Below are positions 18,750 to 26,984 of a stretch of DNA of 34,332 nt, in pieces. Numbering within the stretch: the first letter of the stretch is position 1; each line of letters begins with the position of its first letter. The position numbers and the translations under genes were made by a program. This stretch comes from Burkholderiaceae bacterium (GTDB lineage: Bacteria > Pseudomonadota > Gammaproteobacteria > Burkholderiales > Burkholderiaceae_B): contig JADZBO010000108.1 in the NCBI GenBank assembly GCA_020851995.1, forward strand, positions 1 through 34,332. The letters are read 5' to 3'. A model generated the notes under the pieces. It did not search any database. It saw nothing but the letters and a program-made list of their open reading frames with translations, and had not been told where the DNA came from.

Positions 18750-19061
18750 GAACCCACCGCGTTGCGGCGCGGGATTTTCGCCGCGCGACGCGCGATCGGC
18801 GGAAAGAGAGGCGGGTTCGTGAGCTGGTTCAGCAAGGCCGTGTGGGTTTGAACAAAACGCCCTCGCCAGCTGGACGGCATTTCGCACACCCATTTTGTAA
18901 AAGATTCGGGCCCGGTGCGCTTCGACGGTTCGCATCGAAATACCCAGCTCCATTGCGATCAACTTATTTGATTTGCCCTCAGCCACGGGGCGAATCACAT
19001 CGCGCTCGCGCGCCGTCAGCACAGTCCAACCAGCGCCCGCAACTTCGTCCAATCGTTTCAT
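18735..19061 (-). CDS. Stand-alone LuxR/FixJ-type helix-turn-helix transcription regulator
   Basis: A 108-aa protein made of a single LuxR-type (GerE) DNA-binding domain at residues 15-70: LTARERDVIRPVAEGKSNK, then IAMELGISMRTVEAHRARIF and YKMGVRNAVQLARAF. The recognition helix and the ERDV, GKSNK, TVEAHR and YKMG motifs are all intact. There is no receiver, PAS or autoinducer domain; before the HTH there are only 14 residues and after it a 38-residue tail that is likely disordered. A strong ribosome site (GGAGG) lies 5 bp before the ATG, which fixes the start and supports a real gene. It is convergent with the lipoprotein gene and lies 135 bp downstream of panC on the same strand; that gap carries several dyads. 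Its targets are unknown; autoregulation is plausible. Confidence 0.88.
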   Translation of the reverse strand: MKRLDEVAGAGWTVLTARERDVIRPVAEGKSNKLIAMELGISMRTVEAHRARIFYKMGVRNAVQLARAFCSNPHGLAEPAHEPASLSADRASRGENPAPQRGGFATGD

Positions 19062-19088
19062 ACTGCCTCCGTGTGATAACGGGGCGCA

Positions 19089-19165
19089 GTCTGGCAGACG
19101 CTGTCAAGACAGTGAAGCTGTCAAATCTGACAGGCGGAATAACCCTAGGTACGTATTGACATACG
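19089..19165. promoter_or_regulatory. Cluster of dyads upstream of the LuxR-type gene
   Basis: Four perfect inverted repeats lie within 77 bp: GTCTGGCAGAC (19089-19099), CTGTCAAGACAG (19101-19112), CTGTCAAATCTGACAG (19118-19133) and CGTATTGACATACG (19152-19165). The second and third share the half-site CTGTC/GACAG and their centres are 19 bp apart. Two TTGACA hexamers on the minus strand fall inside these dyads, but I see no good -10 at 16-18 bp. This reads as an operator region rather than terminators, as no T-tract follows. Confidence 0.5.
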
Positions 19166-19196
19166 CGCTCTTTCGCCGGGAACGGTTTGCCCCGGA

Positions 19197-20064
<868 letters not shown>

Positions 20065-20070
20065 TATTTT

Positions 20071-20949
20071 TTAGTGTGCGGCGCTGGTGTAAGCAAGTCT
20101 GACATAAATCGGCGCGTAGGGCTCAGCCTGGGTGATTTCAAGCAGCAGTTCGCGTGACAGTTCGAGCAGCGCCAGAAAATGTACCACCACCACGGCGACT
20201 GGGGCCCCCTCGACGATACGCTCCATGAACAACTCGCCAAACTCAATGAATCGCACCGACGACAATCGCCTCAGAATGTGCGTCATGTGATCGCGCACTG
20301 ACAATTGCTCTCGGGTGATATGGTGATGTGCGTTGAGCTTGGCTCGCTTGAGGATATCGATCCAGGCCTGACGCAGATCGTCGACACTGACGTCGGGTTC
20401 AATGCGCTCGAGACGCAGGTCAGCCAGTGCCTGAGCACGGTAGAAGTCTCTTCCCAGCTGGGGCAGGGCGTCGAGCTTTTGCGCCGCCAGTTTCATCTGC
20501 TCGTATTCGAGCAGCCGGCGAACCAGCTCCGCGCGGGGGTCCTCTGGCTCTTCCCCGGTGTCCGTCTTGCGCACCGGCAGCAACATGCGCGCCTTGATCT
20601 CGATGAGCATTGCCGCCATCAACAGGTATTCGCCGGCGAGCTCGAGGTTACGGGTGCGAATTTGTTCGACGTAGGAAAGGTACTGCCGGGTCACCTCGGC
20701 CATCGGGATGTCGAGGACATTGAAATTCTGCTTGCGAATCAGGTAGAGCAGCAAGTCCAGAGGGCCCTGGAAAGTCTCGAGGAAGACTTCCAGAGCATCC
20801 GGAGGGATATAGAGATCGGCCGGCATCGAGAACAGCGGCTCGCCGTAAAGGCGCGCGAGCGCCACGGCATCGACCACATCGGGCGTCGTGTCGACGGACG
20901 GCTCCACCAGAGCGTCCAGACGTCTCCCGGCAACGCTGGCCTGCGGCAT
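20071..20949 (-). CDS. scpA: Segregation and condensation protein A (ScpA)
   Basis: Kleisin subunit of the SMC-ScpA-ScpB condensin complex, 292 aa, acting on the nucleoid. Family marks are VFLETFQGPLDLLLYLIRKQNFNVLDIPMAEVTRQYLSY (the SMC-head-binding kleisin N-domain, about 46-85), LELAGEYLLMAAMLIEIKARMLLP (about 92-115) and the C-terminal winged-helix region. The ATG at 20947-20949 is 8 bp after the DUF3460 stop and is the first ATG that does not overlap that gene; the first 45 residues are an extension of low similarity. The ribosome site is weak, so translation may be coupled to DUF3460. ScpB is not adjacent. Confidence 0.95.
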   Translation of the reverse strand: MPQASVAGRRLDALVEPSVDTTPDVVDAVALARLYGEPLFSMPADLYIPPDALEVFLETFQGPLDLLLYLIRKQNFNVLDIPMAEVTRQYLSYVEQIRTRNLELAGEYLLMAAMLIEIKARMLLPVRKTDTGEEPEDPRAELVRRLLEYEQMKLAAQKLDALPQLGRDFYRAQALADLRLERIEPDVSVDDLRQAWIDILKRAKLNAHHHITREQLSVRDHMTHILRRLSSVRFIEFGELFMERIVEGAPVAVVVVHFLALLELSRELLLEITQAEPYAPIYVRLAYTSAAH

Positions 20950-20957
20950 ACGACTGC

Positions 20958-21146
20958 TTAGTCGTTCTGGTAGACGTAGGGCTGCTGTCGGACACGGGCT
21001 TGCCGGAAGCCCTCCTGGAGATCCGGATCCTGGGGCTTGTCCCAAAGCCTCGCGCGCCCTTCGAGCTGGCGTTGCTCGACACCCGGGTGTTTCTCTTTGA
21101 AAGCCTGCAGGAACTGGGTGAATTCGGAGGTGTAGAGAGTGGGCAT
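20958..21146 (-). CDS. DUF3460 small protein
   Basis: A 62-aa protein of the DUF3460 family, a small group found mainly in betaproteobacteria and usually next to scpA/panC. The sequence TSEFTQFLQAFKEKHPGVEQRQLEGRARLWDK is the conserved core, followed by FRQARVRQQPYVYQ. It is rich in charged and aromatic residues, with no signal or membrane segment, so probably cytoplasmic. It is the first gene of the presumed DUF3460-scpA-panC operon and is divergent from the MFS gene with 65 bp between starts. Its ribosome site is weak (GGCAGA). Function unknown. Confidence 0.88.
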   Translation of the reverse strand: MPTLYTSEFTQFLQAFKEKHPGVEQRQLEGRARLWDKPQDPDLQEGFRQARVRQQPYVYQND

Positions 21147-21211
21147 TTCAGTCTGCCATAATTTGATTTGATCCCGCTTAGTGTACTGTAGACCGGATAC
21201 CGATTCGCCCC

Positions 21212-22639
21212 ATGCGGACGCCCGCCACTGAAGCCCCCCCGCCCGTGCCGGCGCCCAACAAGACTGGCCGCATGATTCCGTTCCTGGTGGGCGGCGCGCT
21301 ATTCATGCAGATGCTCGACTCGACCATCGTCGCAACGGCGCTGCCGGCGATGGCGATTGCGCTCGACACGGATCCGGTGCAACTGAACATCGCCATCACG
21401 TCCTACCTTCTGGCAGTGGCAGTCTTCGTGCCGATCAGCGGCTGGGCCGCCGATCGCTTCGGCGCGCGCCGGGTCTTCATTCTGGCGATCTGTATCTTCA
21501 CCGTCAGCTCACTGACCTGCGCGCTGTCGGCCAGCGTCCTGCAGCTCACGGTCTCGCGGACACTGCAGGGGGTCGGGGGTGCCATGATGGTGCCCGTGGG
21601 GCGCATCATCCTGTTGCGCAGTTTCCCCAAGCACGAGCTGCTCAAGGCCATGGCCTTCCTCTCGCTGCCCGCACTCGTCGGTCCGATCATCGCGCCGCCA
21701 CTGGGGGGGCTCCTCGTCACCTATGCCTCCTGGCACTGGATATTCCTGATCAACGTCCCGATCGGCGCGATCGGCGTGCGACTGGTGCTGCGGCACATCC
21801 GCGAATTCGAGCCCGACGGCAAGGAGCATCCGCTGGACATTCGGGGATTTCTGCTTTCGGCAACATTCATGGCGACGCTGGTCTGGGGATTCGCCTCGCT
21901 CGGCCAGCCCGGGGTGCCGGCCTGGTTGTCGTTCGCCATGATCTGTGCCGGGATCGCCTGCGCGGCACTGTTCGTGCTGCATGCGCGCAGGCATCCCGAT
22001 CCGATTCTCGATCTGTCGCTGCTCAGCATACCGACTTTCGAGATTTCGACGCTGGCGGGAAGCCTGTGCCGGTTTGCCATCGGTGCAACGCCGTTCCTGC
22101 TGGCGATGCTGCTGCAGGTGGGTTTCGGCCTCTCCGCCATCTCCGCCGGCCTGATCACCTTCGTCGGCGCGGTCGGTGCGATGATGATGAAATTCACTGC
22201 ACCGCCAATCCTCAGGCGCTGGGGATACAGGCGCGTGCTGATGGTCAACGCAATCCTGACCGGAGCGGGCGTCATGCTCTGCGGCGCGTTCACCCCGACC
22301 ACCCCGATGGTGGCAATGCTGGGAGTGCTGCTGATGGGCGGCTTCTTCCGCTCGCTTCAGTTCACGGCGCTCAACACGCTTGCCTTTGCCGATATTCCGC
22401 ACGAACGCATGAGCCGTGCCAGCAGTTTCGCCGCCATGACGCAGCAGCTTTCAGTCAGCCTGGGCGTCGGGGTTGCCGCCGGAACCCTCAATGTCAGCAT
22501 GGCCGTCCGGGGTGGGTCTTCGCTCGCCATCGTGGACGTCGTCGCCGGATTCGTCGTCATCGGTCTGCTTTGCATGCTTGCGGCGGTCTGGTTCAGGCGC
22601 TTGCCGGCACAGGCCGGCCATGCGCTTCACCGTGCCTGA
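21212..22639 (+). CDS. MFS drug exporter, DHA2 family (MdtD/EmrB-like)
   Basis: A 475-aa inner-membrane proton antiporter of the DHA2 (14-helix) branch of the major facilitator superfamily. The N-terminus LVGGALFMQMLDSTIVATALPAMA contains the DHA2 motif LDxTIVNxALP, in the variant LDSTIVATALP. It is followed by motif A in loop 2-3 (GWAADRFGARRVF), motif B (RTLQGVGGAMMVPVGR) and motif C-like PALVGPIIAPPLGGLL. Length and hydrophobicity fit 14 helices. It resembles E. coli MdtD, which sits in the mdtABCD operon, but here it is about 9 kb from the RND genes. The C-terminal end is 18 bp from the convergent Bug receptor gene. The substrate is unknown. Confidence 0.92.
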   Translation: MRTPATEAPPPVPAPNKTGRMIPFLVGGALFMQMLDSTIVATALPAMAIALDTDPVQLNIAITSYLLAVAVFVPISGWAADRFGARRVFILAICIFTVSSLTCALSASVLQLTVSRTLQGVGGAMMVPVGRIILLRSFPKHELLKAMAFLSLPALVGPIIAPPLGGLLVTYASWHWIFLINVPIGAIGVRLVLRHIREFEPDGKEHPLDIRGFLLSATFMATLVWGFASLGQPGVPAWLSFAMICAGIACAALFVLHARRHPDPILDLSLLSIPTFEISTLAGSLCRFAIGATPFLLAMLLQVGFGLSAISAGLITFVGAVGAMMMKFTAPPILRRWGYRRVLMVNAILTGAGVMLCGAFTPTTPMVAMLGVLLMGGFFRSLQFTALNTLAFADIPHERMSRASSFAAMTQQLSVSLGVGVAAGTLNVSMAVRGGSSLAIVDVVAGFVVIGLLCMLAAVWFRRLPAQAGHALHRA

Positions 22640-22657
22640 GGGACTGGTCGGGGGCGC

Positions 22658-23686
22658 TCAGTTAACCTGAGCACCCGACAGCCGCACGATCTCCCGGTAT
22701 TTCTCGCGTTCGGCCCGCACCATGTCGGCAAACTGCGCCGGAGTGAGGGCCGGCGCGACCGACCCCATCGCCGCCAGGCGTGCGACCACGGCCGGCTCGG
22801 ACAGCGCCTGCTGGTAAGCCCCGTGGAGCTTTTCAATCACAGGTGCGGGCGTCCCGGCTGTCGTGAACACCCCAAACCAGGTACCGATGTCAAAGGGTTT
22901 GACGCCAGTCTCCTCGACAGTTGGGACATCAGGCAACAAACCGCTGCGCGCTGTCGTCGTCACGGCCAGTGCAGTGACCTTATCGTCCCGGATCAGGCCA
23001 GCCGCAGCCGCAAGGTTGTCAAACATGAAGTCTGACTGGCCTGACAGCAACGCCAGTTGAGCCGGCGAGGCTCCCTGGTAGGGCACGTGGACAACGTCGA
23101 CGCCGGTGCGCGCCCGCAAGAGTTCCCCCGCGAGGTGCCCGGCGCTTCCGGAGCCGCCGGATCCGTAATTCAGTTTCCCGGGGTTGGCCTTGGCGTAGGC
23201 AACCAAATCCTGAAGGGTACGGATGCCGTTCTTTGCCGCGAACTCCCGATTGATCACAAGCACATTCGGCACCGAGGCAACCAGCGCGACCGGAGCAAAA
23301 TCGCGAACCGAATCGTACGGGATTGAAGCAAACAGCCATGGGTTGATCGCATGCGTGGCAACCGCACCCATCACGAGCGTGTATCCGTCGGGAGTTGCCT
23401 TGGCGACGATATCCGCGCCGATGTTCCCGCCAGCGCCGGACTTGTTCTCGACAACCACCTGCTGACCAAGCCTCGGGCGCACCTGCTCAGCCAGCAGACG
23501 CGCCGTGGTGTCCAGCGGACCACCTGGCGGGTAGGGGACGATGAAGCGCAGGGGCTTGGTTGGCCAGGATTGACCGGCATCGGCGGCAGCGGTCTGGGCC
23601 AGCGTCGGCCCGGTGGGCAAGAGTGCCAGCGCACCCACCACGGTGAAGACCGACAGAAATGCGGGAATTCGGTTGAACTGCGCCAC
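22658..23686 (-). CDS. Bug/TctC-family tripartite tricarboxylate transporter receptor (orphan)
   Basis: Second periplasmic Bug receptor, 342 aa. Motifs: LRFIVPYPPGGPLDTTARLLAEQV, VVENKSGAGGNIGADIVAKATPDGYTL, YGSGGSGSAGHLAGELL and VHVPYQGASPAQLALLSGQ. I chose the GTG start (complement at 23684-23686) because AGAGG lies 6 bp upstream and because it yields a clean signal peptide ending LAQTAAA; longer in-frame readings have no ribosome site. A sigma-70-like promoter lies just upstream (23719-23747). No TctA/TctB genes are near. It is about 190 bp downstream of the aap genes on the same strand but probably separately transcribed. Sequence differences from the 2023 receptor suggest a different ligand. 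Confidence 0.93.
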   Translation of the reverse strand: MAQFNRIPAFLSVFTVVGALALLPTGPTLAQTAAADAGQSWPTKPLRFIVPYPPGGPLDTTARLLAEQVRPRLGQQVVVENKSGAGGNIGADIVAKATPDGYTLVMGAVATHAINPWLFASIPYDSVRDFAPVALVASVPNVLVINREFAAKNGIRTLQDLVAYAKANPGKLNYGSGGSGSAGHLAGELLRARTGVDVVHVPYQGASPAQLALLSGQSDFMFDNLAAAAGLIRDDKVTALAVTTTARSGLLPDVPTVEETGVKPFDIGTWFGVFTTAGTPAPVIEKLHGAYQQALSEPAVVARLAAMGSVAPALTPAQFADMVRAEREKYREIVRLSGAQVN

Positions 23687-23718
23687 GGCGAACCTCTCAA
23701 AAAGTACACACCGAGAAG

Positions 23719-23747
23719 AGTTTAAGGCGTACCGTGTTTCCGGCCAA
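23719..23747 (-). promoter_or_regulatory. Candidate sigma-70 promoter for the Bug receptor gene at 22658-23686
   Basis: On the minus strand TTGGCC (complement of 23742-23747) and TAAACT (complement of 23719-23724) are 17 bp apart; each matches the consensus at 4 of 6 positions. The predicted start near 23712 gives a leader of about 26 nt to the GTG. The 192-bp gap 23687-23878 shows no other gene. Confidence 0.45.
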
Positions 23748-23878
23748 ACGGACTCACTGCAATACCCTGCGTCCCCGGGTACTCCCCGGAACCGCCCTGC
23801 AATCGTCCGGCGCGGGCCAGCGCACAGCATCGCGCAGTGTAGTGTTCGGCGCCTGAAGGCACATTTAACAGCACTACG

Positions 23879-24619
23879 CTAGTGCAGTATCTGGCTCAGG
23901 AACAGTTTGGTCCGGTCGTTTTGCGGATTGTCGAAGAAGGCATCGGGTGTGTTCTGCTCGATGATCTCGCCGCGGTCCATGAAGATCACCCGATCGGCCA
24001 CCTTGCGGGCAAAGCCCATTTCGTGGGTAACGCAGAGCATGGTCATGCCGGTATCTTTCGCCAATCCGACCATGACATCCAGTACTTCCTTGACCATTTC
24101 GGGATCAAGCGCGGAAGTGGGCTCATCAAACAGCATGATCTTGGGCTGCATGCACAGCGATCGCGCGATGGCCACCCGCTGTTGCTGCCCTCCCGACAAC
24201 TGGCCGGGAAACTTCGACGCCTGCTCGGGAATCCGCACACGCTCGAGATATTTCATCGCCCGCGCCTCAGCCTCGGCGCGTGGAGTTTTGAGAACCCAGA
24301 TTGGCCCCAGGGTGAGGTTTTCCAGCACCGTGAGGTGCGGAAAAAGGTTGAAATGCTGGAACACCATTCCGACGTCCTTGCGGATCGCTTCGATTTGCCG
24401 CAGATCGTTGGTCAATTCGATCCCATCAACCAGGATCTGACCGGACTGATGCTCCTCGAGCCGGTTGATGCACCGGATGAGAGTGGATTTGCCCGACCCC
24501 GAGGGCCCGCAAATGACGATACGCTCGCCCTGCGCGACGTTCAGATTGATGTTGCGCAGCACGTGGAACTTCCCGTACCACTTGTTGACGTCCTTCATTT
24601 GTATGATGGCGTCCGCCAT
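23879..24619 (-). CDS. aapP: Polar amino acid ABC transporter ATPase, AapP/GlnQ-like
   Basis: ATP-binding subunit of a polar amino acid uptake ABC transporter, 246 aa, cytoplasmic. Walker A GPSGSGKS (38-45), Q-loop [19 protein letters not shown], signature [15 protein letters not shown], Walker [15 protein letters not shown] and H-loop CVTHEMGFA are all intact. The [12 protein letters not shown] run is typical of the PAAT family. The start ATG (24617-24619) has GGAGA 6 bp upstream; longer in-frame reading is artefactual because it overlaps the permease gene. It is last in the operon aapJ-aapQ-aapM-aapP, 14 bp after aapM. Probable substrates are a broad range of L-amino acids, as for Rhizobium Aap. 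Confidence 0.95.
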   Translation of the reverse strand: MADAIIQMKDVNKWYGKFHVLRNINLNVAQGERIVICGPSGSGKSTLIRCINRLEEHQSGQILVDGIELTNDLRQIEAIRKDVGMVFQHFNLFPHLTVLENLTLGPIWVLKTPRAEAEARAMKYLERVRIPEQASKFPGQLSGGQQQRVAIARSLCMQPKIMLFDEPTSALDPEMVKEVLDVMVGLAKDTGMTMLCVTHEMGFARKVADRVIFMDRGEIIEQNTPDAFFDNPQNDRTKLFLSQILH

Positions 24620-24633
24620 GCGTATCTCCAGGT

Positions 24634-25737
24634 CTAGCGCTGATGGTCCGTGGCCAGACGCCTTTCGAGCGACTGGCTGTACTTGGACATCGAATAGCAG
24701 AAGCCAAAGTAAATGAGCGAGATGAACACATACACCTCGGTGCTGAACCCGCGCCAGGCCTGATCGGCCAGCGCGGCCTTGGCAGCCTGCGTCAGGTCGA
24801 AGATGCCGATGATCACGACCAGCGACGTATCCTTGAACATTGCAATGAAGATCCCCACCATCGGCGGGATCACAATCTTCAGCGCCTGGGGAAGGATCAC
24901 CAGGCGCATCATTTGCCAATAGGTCAGCCCGATGGAGTCGGCTCCCTCGTACTGCCCTTTTGGTATGGCCTGCAATCCCCCGCGCACGGTTTCGGCGATG
25001 TAGGCTGCCGCAAAAAGAATGATGGCAATCTGGGCGCGCAGGAGTTTGTCGACCGACATGCCTTCGGGCAAAAACAGAGGCAACATGACGGCCGACATGA
25101 ACAGCAGACTGATCAGCGGCACGCCCCGGATCAGTTCGATGTAGACGATGCAAATCGACTTGATGGCGGGCATGTGCGATCGACGCCCAAGCGCAAGCAG
25201 CACGCCGATCGGAAACGCGAAAGCAACGCCGAAGGTCGACAGGATCAGCGTCAGCGGTAGTCCGCCCCAAAGGCTGTTTTCAACATACGTAAGCCCGAGG
25301 ACACCACCCCACATGAGCACGCCGACAGCAGTCAGCGTCACCACCCAGAGCAGTGCGAGCCATGGATGCCAGAACTTGCGGTTGCCGCTCATGATGATGA
25401 CAGCCAGCAAGAGCAGCGTGGCCAACAGCGGCCGCCATTGTTCGTCGTACGGATACAGGCCAAACAGAATGAGCCGGTGCTTTTCGATGATGAAGGCCCA
25501 ACAGGCGCCGCCAGTGCCGCGGCAATCCTGTGCGCTGGTCGCGTTTACGGTCGACTTGATGAACAGCCACTCGATCATCGCCGGCACCGTCGCCAGCAGG
25601 AGCCAGACCGACAGCATCGTCAGCAACGTGTTGAATGGCGACGAAAACAACTGCGCGCGCGCCCAGGCCCAGGCGGAAATGCTCTTGTTCGGGGCTTGTT
25701 GCTCCGCCGGTTGGGCAGGGTGATCGACCGACGCCAT
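24634..25737 (-). CDS. aapM: General L-amino acid ABC transporter permease, AapM-like
   Basis: Second permease of the Aap system, 367 aa. The N-terminal half has a long periplasmic insert between early helices (about 70-110), as in AapM/BztC. The C-terminal BPD_transp_1 domain carries [34 protein letters not shown], then [16 protein letters not shown] and the EAA-loop region [30 protein letters not shown], followed by [15 protein letters not shown]. The ATG (25735-25737) is one base after the aapQ stop (TGA-C-ATG), so translation is probably coupled. Confidence 0.95.
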   Translation of the reverse strand: MASVDHPAQPAEQQAPNKSISAWAWARAQLFSSPFNTLLTMLSVWLLLATVPAMIEWLFIKSTVNATSAQDCRGTGGACWAFIIEKHRLILFGLYPYDEQWRPLLATLLLLAVIIMSGNRKFWHPWLALLWVVTLTAVGVLMWGGVLGLTYVENSLWGGLPLTLILSTFGVAFAFPIGVLLALGRRSHMPAIKSICIVYIELIRGVPLISLLFMSAVMLPLFLPEGMSVDKLLRAQIAIILFAAAYIAETVRGGLQAIPKGQYEGADSIGLTYWQMMRLVILPQALKIVIPPMVGIFIAMFKDTSLVVIIGIFDLTQAAKAALADQAWRGFSTEVYVFISLIYFGFCYSMSKYSQSLERRLATDHQR

Positions 25738-25738
25738 G

Positions 25739-26920
25739 TCAGCGCTCCACCAGCGCGATGCGCTTGTTGTACCAGTTCATGAAAAACGAGATCGAAAGGC
25801 TCACGGTCAGGTATGCGGCCATGATGATCATGATGCCTTCGATCGTCTGGCCGGTCTGATTGAGCGTCGTATTCACCACAGACACGATGTCGGGATAGCC
25901 GATGGCGACCGCCAGCGAACTGTTCTTGGTGATATTCAGATACTGGCTCGTCATCGGCGGGATAATCACCCGCAGTGCCTGCGGCAGTACGACCAGGCGT
26001 AACACCCTCGGGTTGCTCAGGCCAAGCGCCTCCGCGGCCTCCCACTGACCATGATTCACCGACTGGATGCCAGAGCGCACCACCTCGGCGATAAAGGCAG
26101 ACGTATAGACGACGAGACCGATCAGCAGCGCCGCGAACTCTGGCGACAGAGTGACGCCACCGACGAAGTTAAATCCTTTGAGCACCGGGATGTCGGGGGT
26201 CAGCGTGCCGCCGCCCGCCAGCATGGTCAGCCCGGGCAGCGCCAGCACCAGGACGGCGGACACACCCAGAACGGGAAAGGTCTGGCCGGTTTTATCCTGC
26301 CGACGGCGTGCCCAGCGCGCGATCACGACACTCGCAACAATGGCCAGCACCAGCCCGCCCAGCATCCACTCCAGACCATCGCCCACCAGCCAGGGCATCT
26401 TGATGCCGCGATTGGAAACAAAAACGCCCGGCAATGGTTTGAGTGCCTGGCGCGGACCCGGCATCGTCTCGGAGATGATCGCGTACCAGAAAAAAAGCTG
26501 CAGCAACAGGGGAATGTTGCGCATCACTTCGACATAGATACGGGCCAGGCGACTGACAAGCCAGTTCCTGGACAGGCGCGCGATGCCGATGATCGTGCCT
26601 AAAATTGTCGCAAACACAATGCCGAAGACCGCCGCGCGCAACGTGTTCAGGATCCCGACCGTGAGCGCCCTGCCATAGGTGTCGGCGGGAGAGTACGAAA
26701 TCATGTTTTCGCCGATGGCGAAGCCTGCCTCGCGAGACAGAAACCCGAACCCAGAGGCAATATTCCGCACTGCGAGATTATGCAGCGTGTTGTGGACCAG
26801 AAACCAGACCACGCCGCCGACGGCGCACAACGCCACCACCTGGTAGATGATCGACCGCACGGCGGGATCGGACCAGGCCAGTCGCCGTGGGCGCGGAGTG
26901 CCGGTTGTCGGTTTCGTCAT
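25739..26920 (-). CDS. aapQ: General L-amino acid ABC transporter permease, AapQ-like
   Basis: First permease of the Aap system, 393 aa from the ATG at 26918-26920 (an in-frame TTG five codons upstream is the only nearby alternative; neither has a clear ribosome site). It has the AapQ/BztB architecture: an early helix (SIIYQVVALCAVGGVVWFLV), a long insert (about 60-220), and the C-terminal transport domain with RIYVEVMRNIPLLLQLFFWY and, near the end, EAAEALGLSNPRVLRLVVLPQALRVIIPPMTSQYLN (EAA loop). The gene lies downstream of the hairpin at 26934-26966, so its expression may be lower than that of the binding protein. It probably forms the channel as a heterodimer with AapM. Confidence 0.95.
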   Translation of the reverse strand: MTKPTTGTPRPRRLAWSDPAVRSIIYQVVALCAVGGVVWFLVHNTLHNLAVRNIASGFGFLSREAGFAIGENMISYSPADTYGRALTVGILNTLRAAVFGIVFATILGTIIGIARLSRNWLVSRLARIYVEVMRNIPLLLQLFFWYAIISETMPGPRQALKPLPGVFVSNRGIKMPWLVGDGLEWMLGGLVLAIVASVVIARWARRRQDKTGQTFPVLGVSAVLVLALPGLTMLAGGGTLTPDIPVLKGFNFVGGVTLSPEFAALLIGLVVYTSAFIAEVVRSGIQSVNHGQWEAAEALGLSNPRVLRLVVLPQALRVIIPPMTSQYLNITKNSSLAVAIGYPDIVSVVNTTLNQTGQTIEGIMIIMAAYLTVSLSISFFMNWYNKRIALVER

Positions 26921-26933
26921 GAGCAGATCAGGC

Positions 26934-26966
26934 AAAAGACGGGCGATCAGCCAACACTGATCGCCC
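26934..26966 (-). terminator. Terminator-like hairpin between aapJ and aapQ
   Basis: On the minus strand GGGCGATCAG - TGTTGG - CTGATCGCCC forms a perfect 10-bp stem with a 6-nt loop (26941-26966), followed by GTCTTTT (complement of 26934-26940). It lies 18 bp downstream of the aapJ stop codon and 14 bp or more upstream of the aapQ start. Such partial terminators or mRNA-stabilising hairpins after the binding-protein gene are common in ABC uptake operons and raise the receptor:permease ratio. Confidence 0.75.
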
Positions 26967-26984
26967 TGACTTGATCACAGGAGG

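Noticed and set aside
20950-21045. Upstream in-frame start for scpA
   Set aside because: It would lie within the DUF3460 gene in another frame and adds a Pro/Gly/Ser-rich sequence without similarity.
21509-22402. 297-codon minus-strand frame opposite the MFS gene
   Set aside because: His/Arg/Gln-rich shadow of a clear membrane transporter, with no ribosome site.
24620-25270. Long upstream extension of the aapP frame
   Set aside because: It overlaps aapM in another frame; the ATG at 24619 with GGAGA gives a full-length ATPase.
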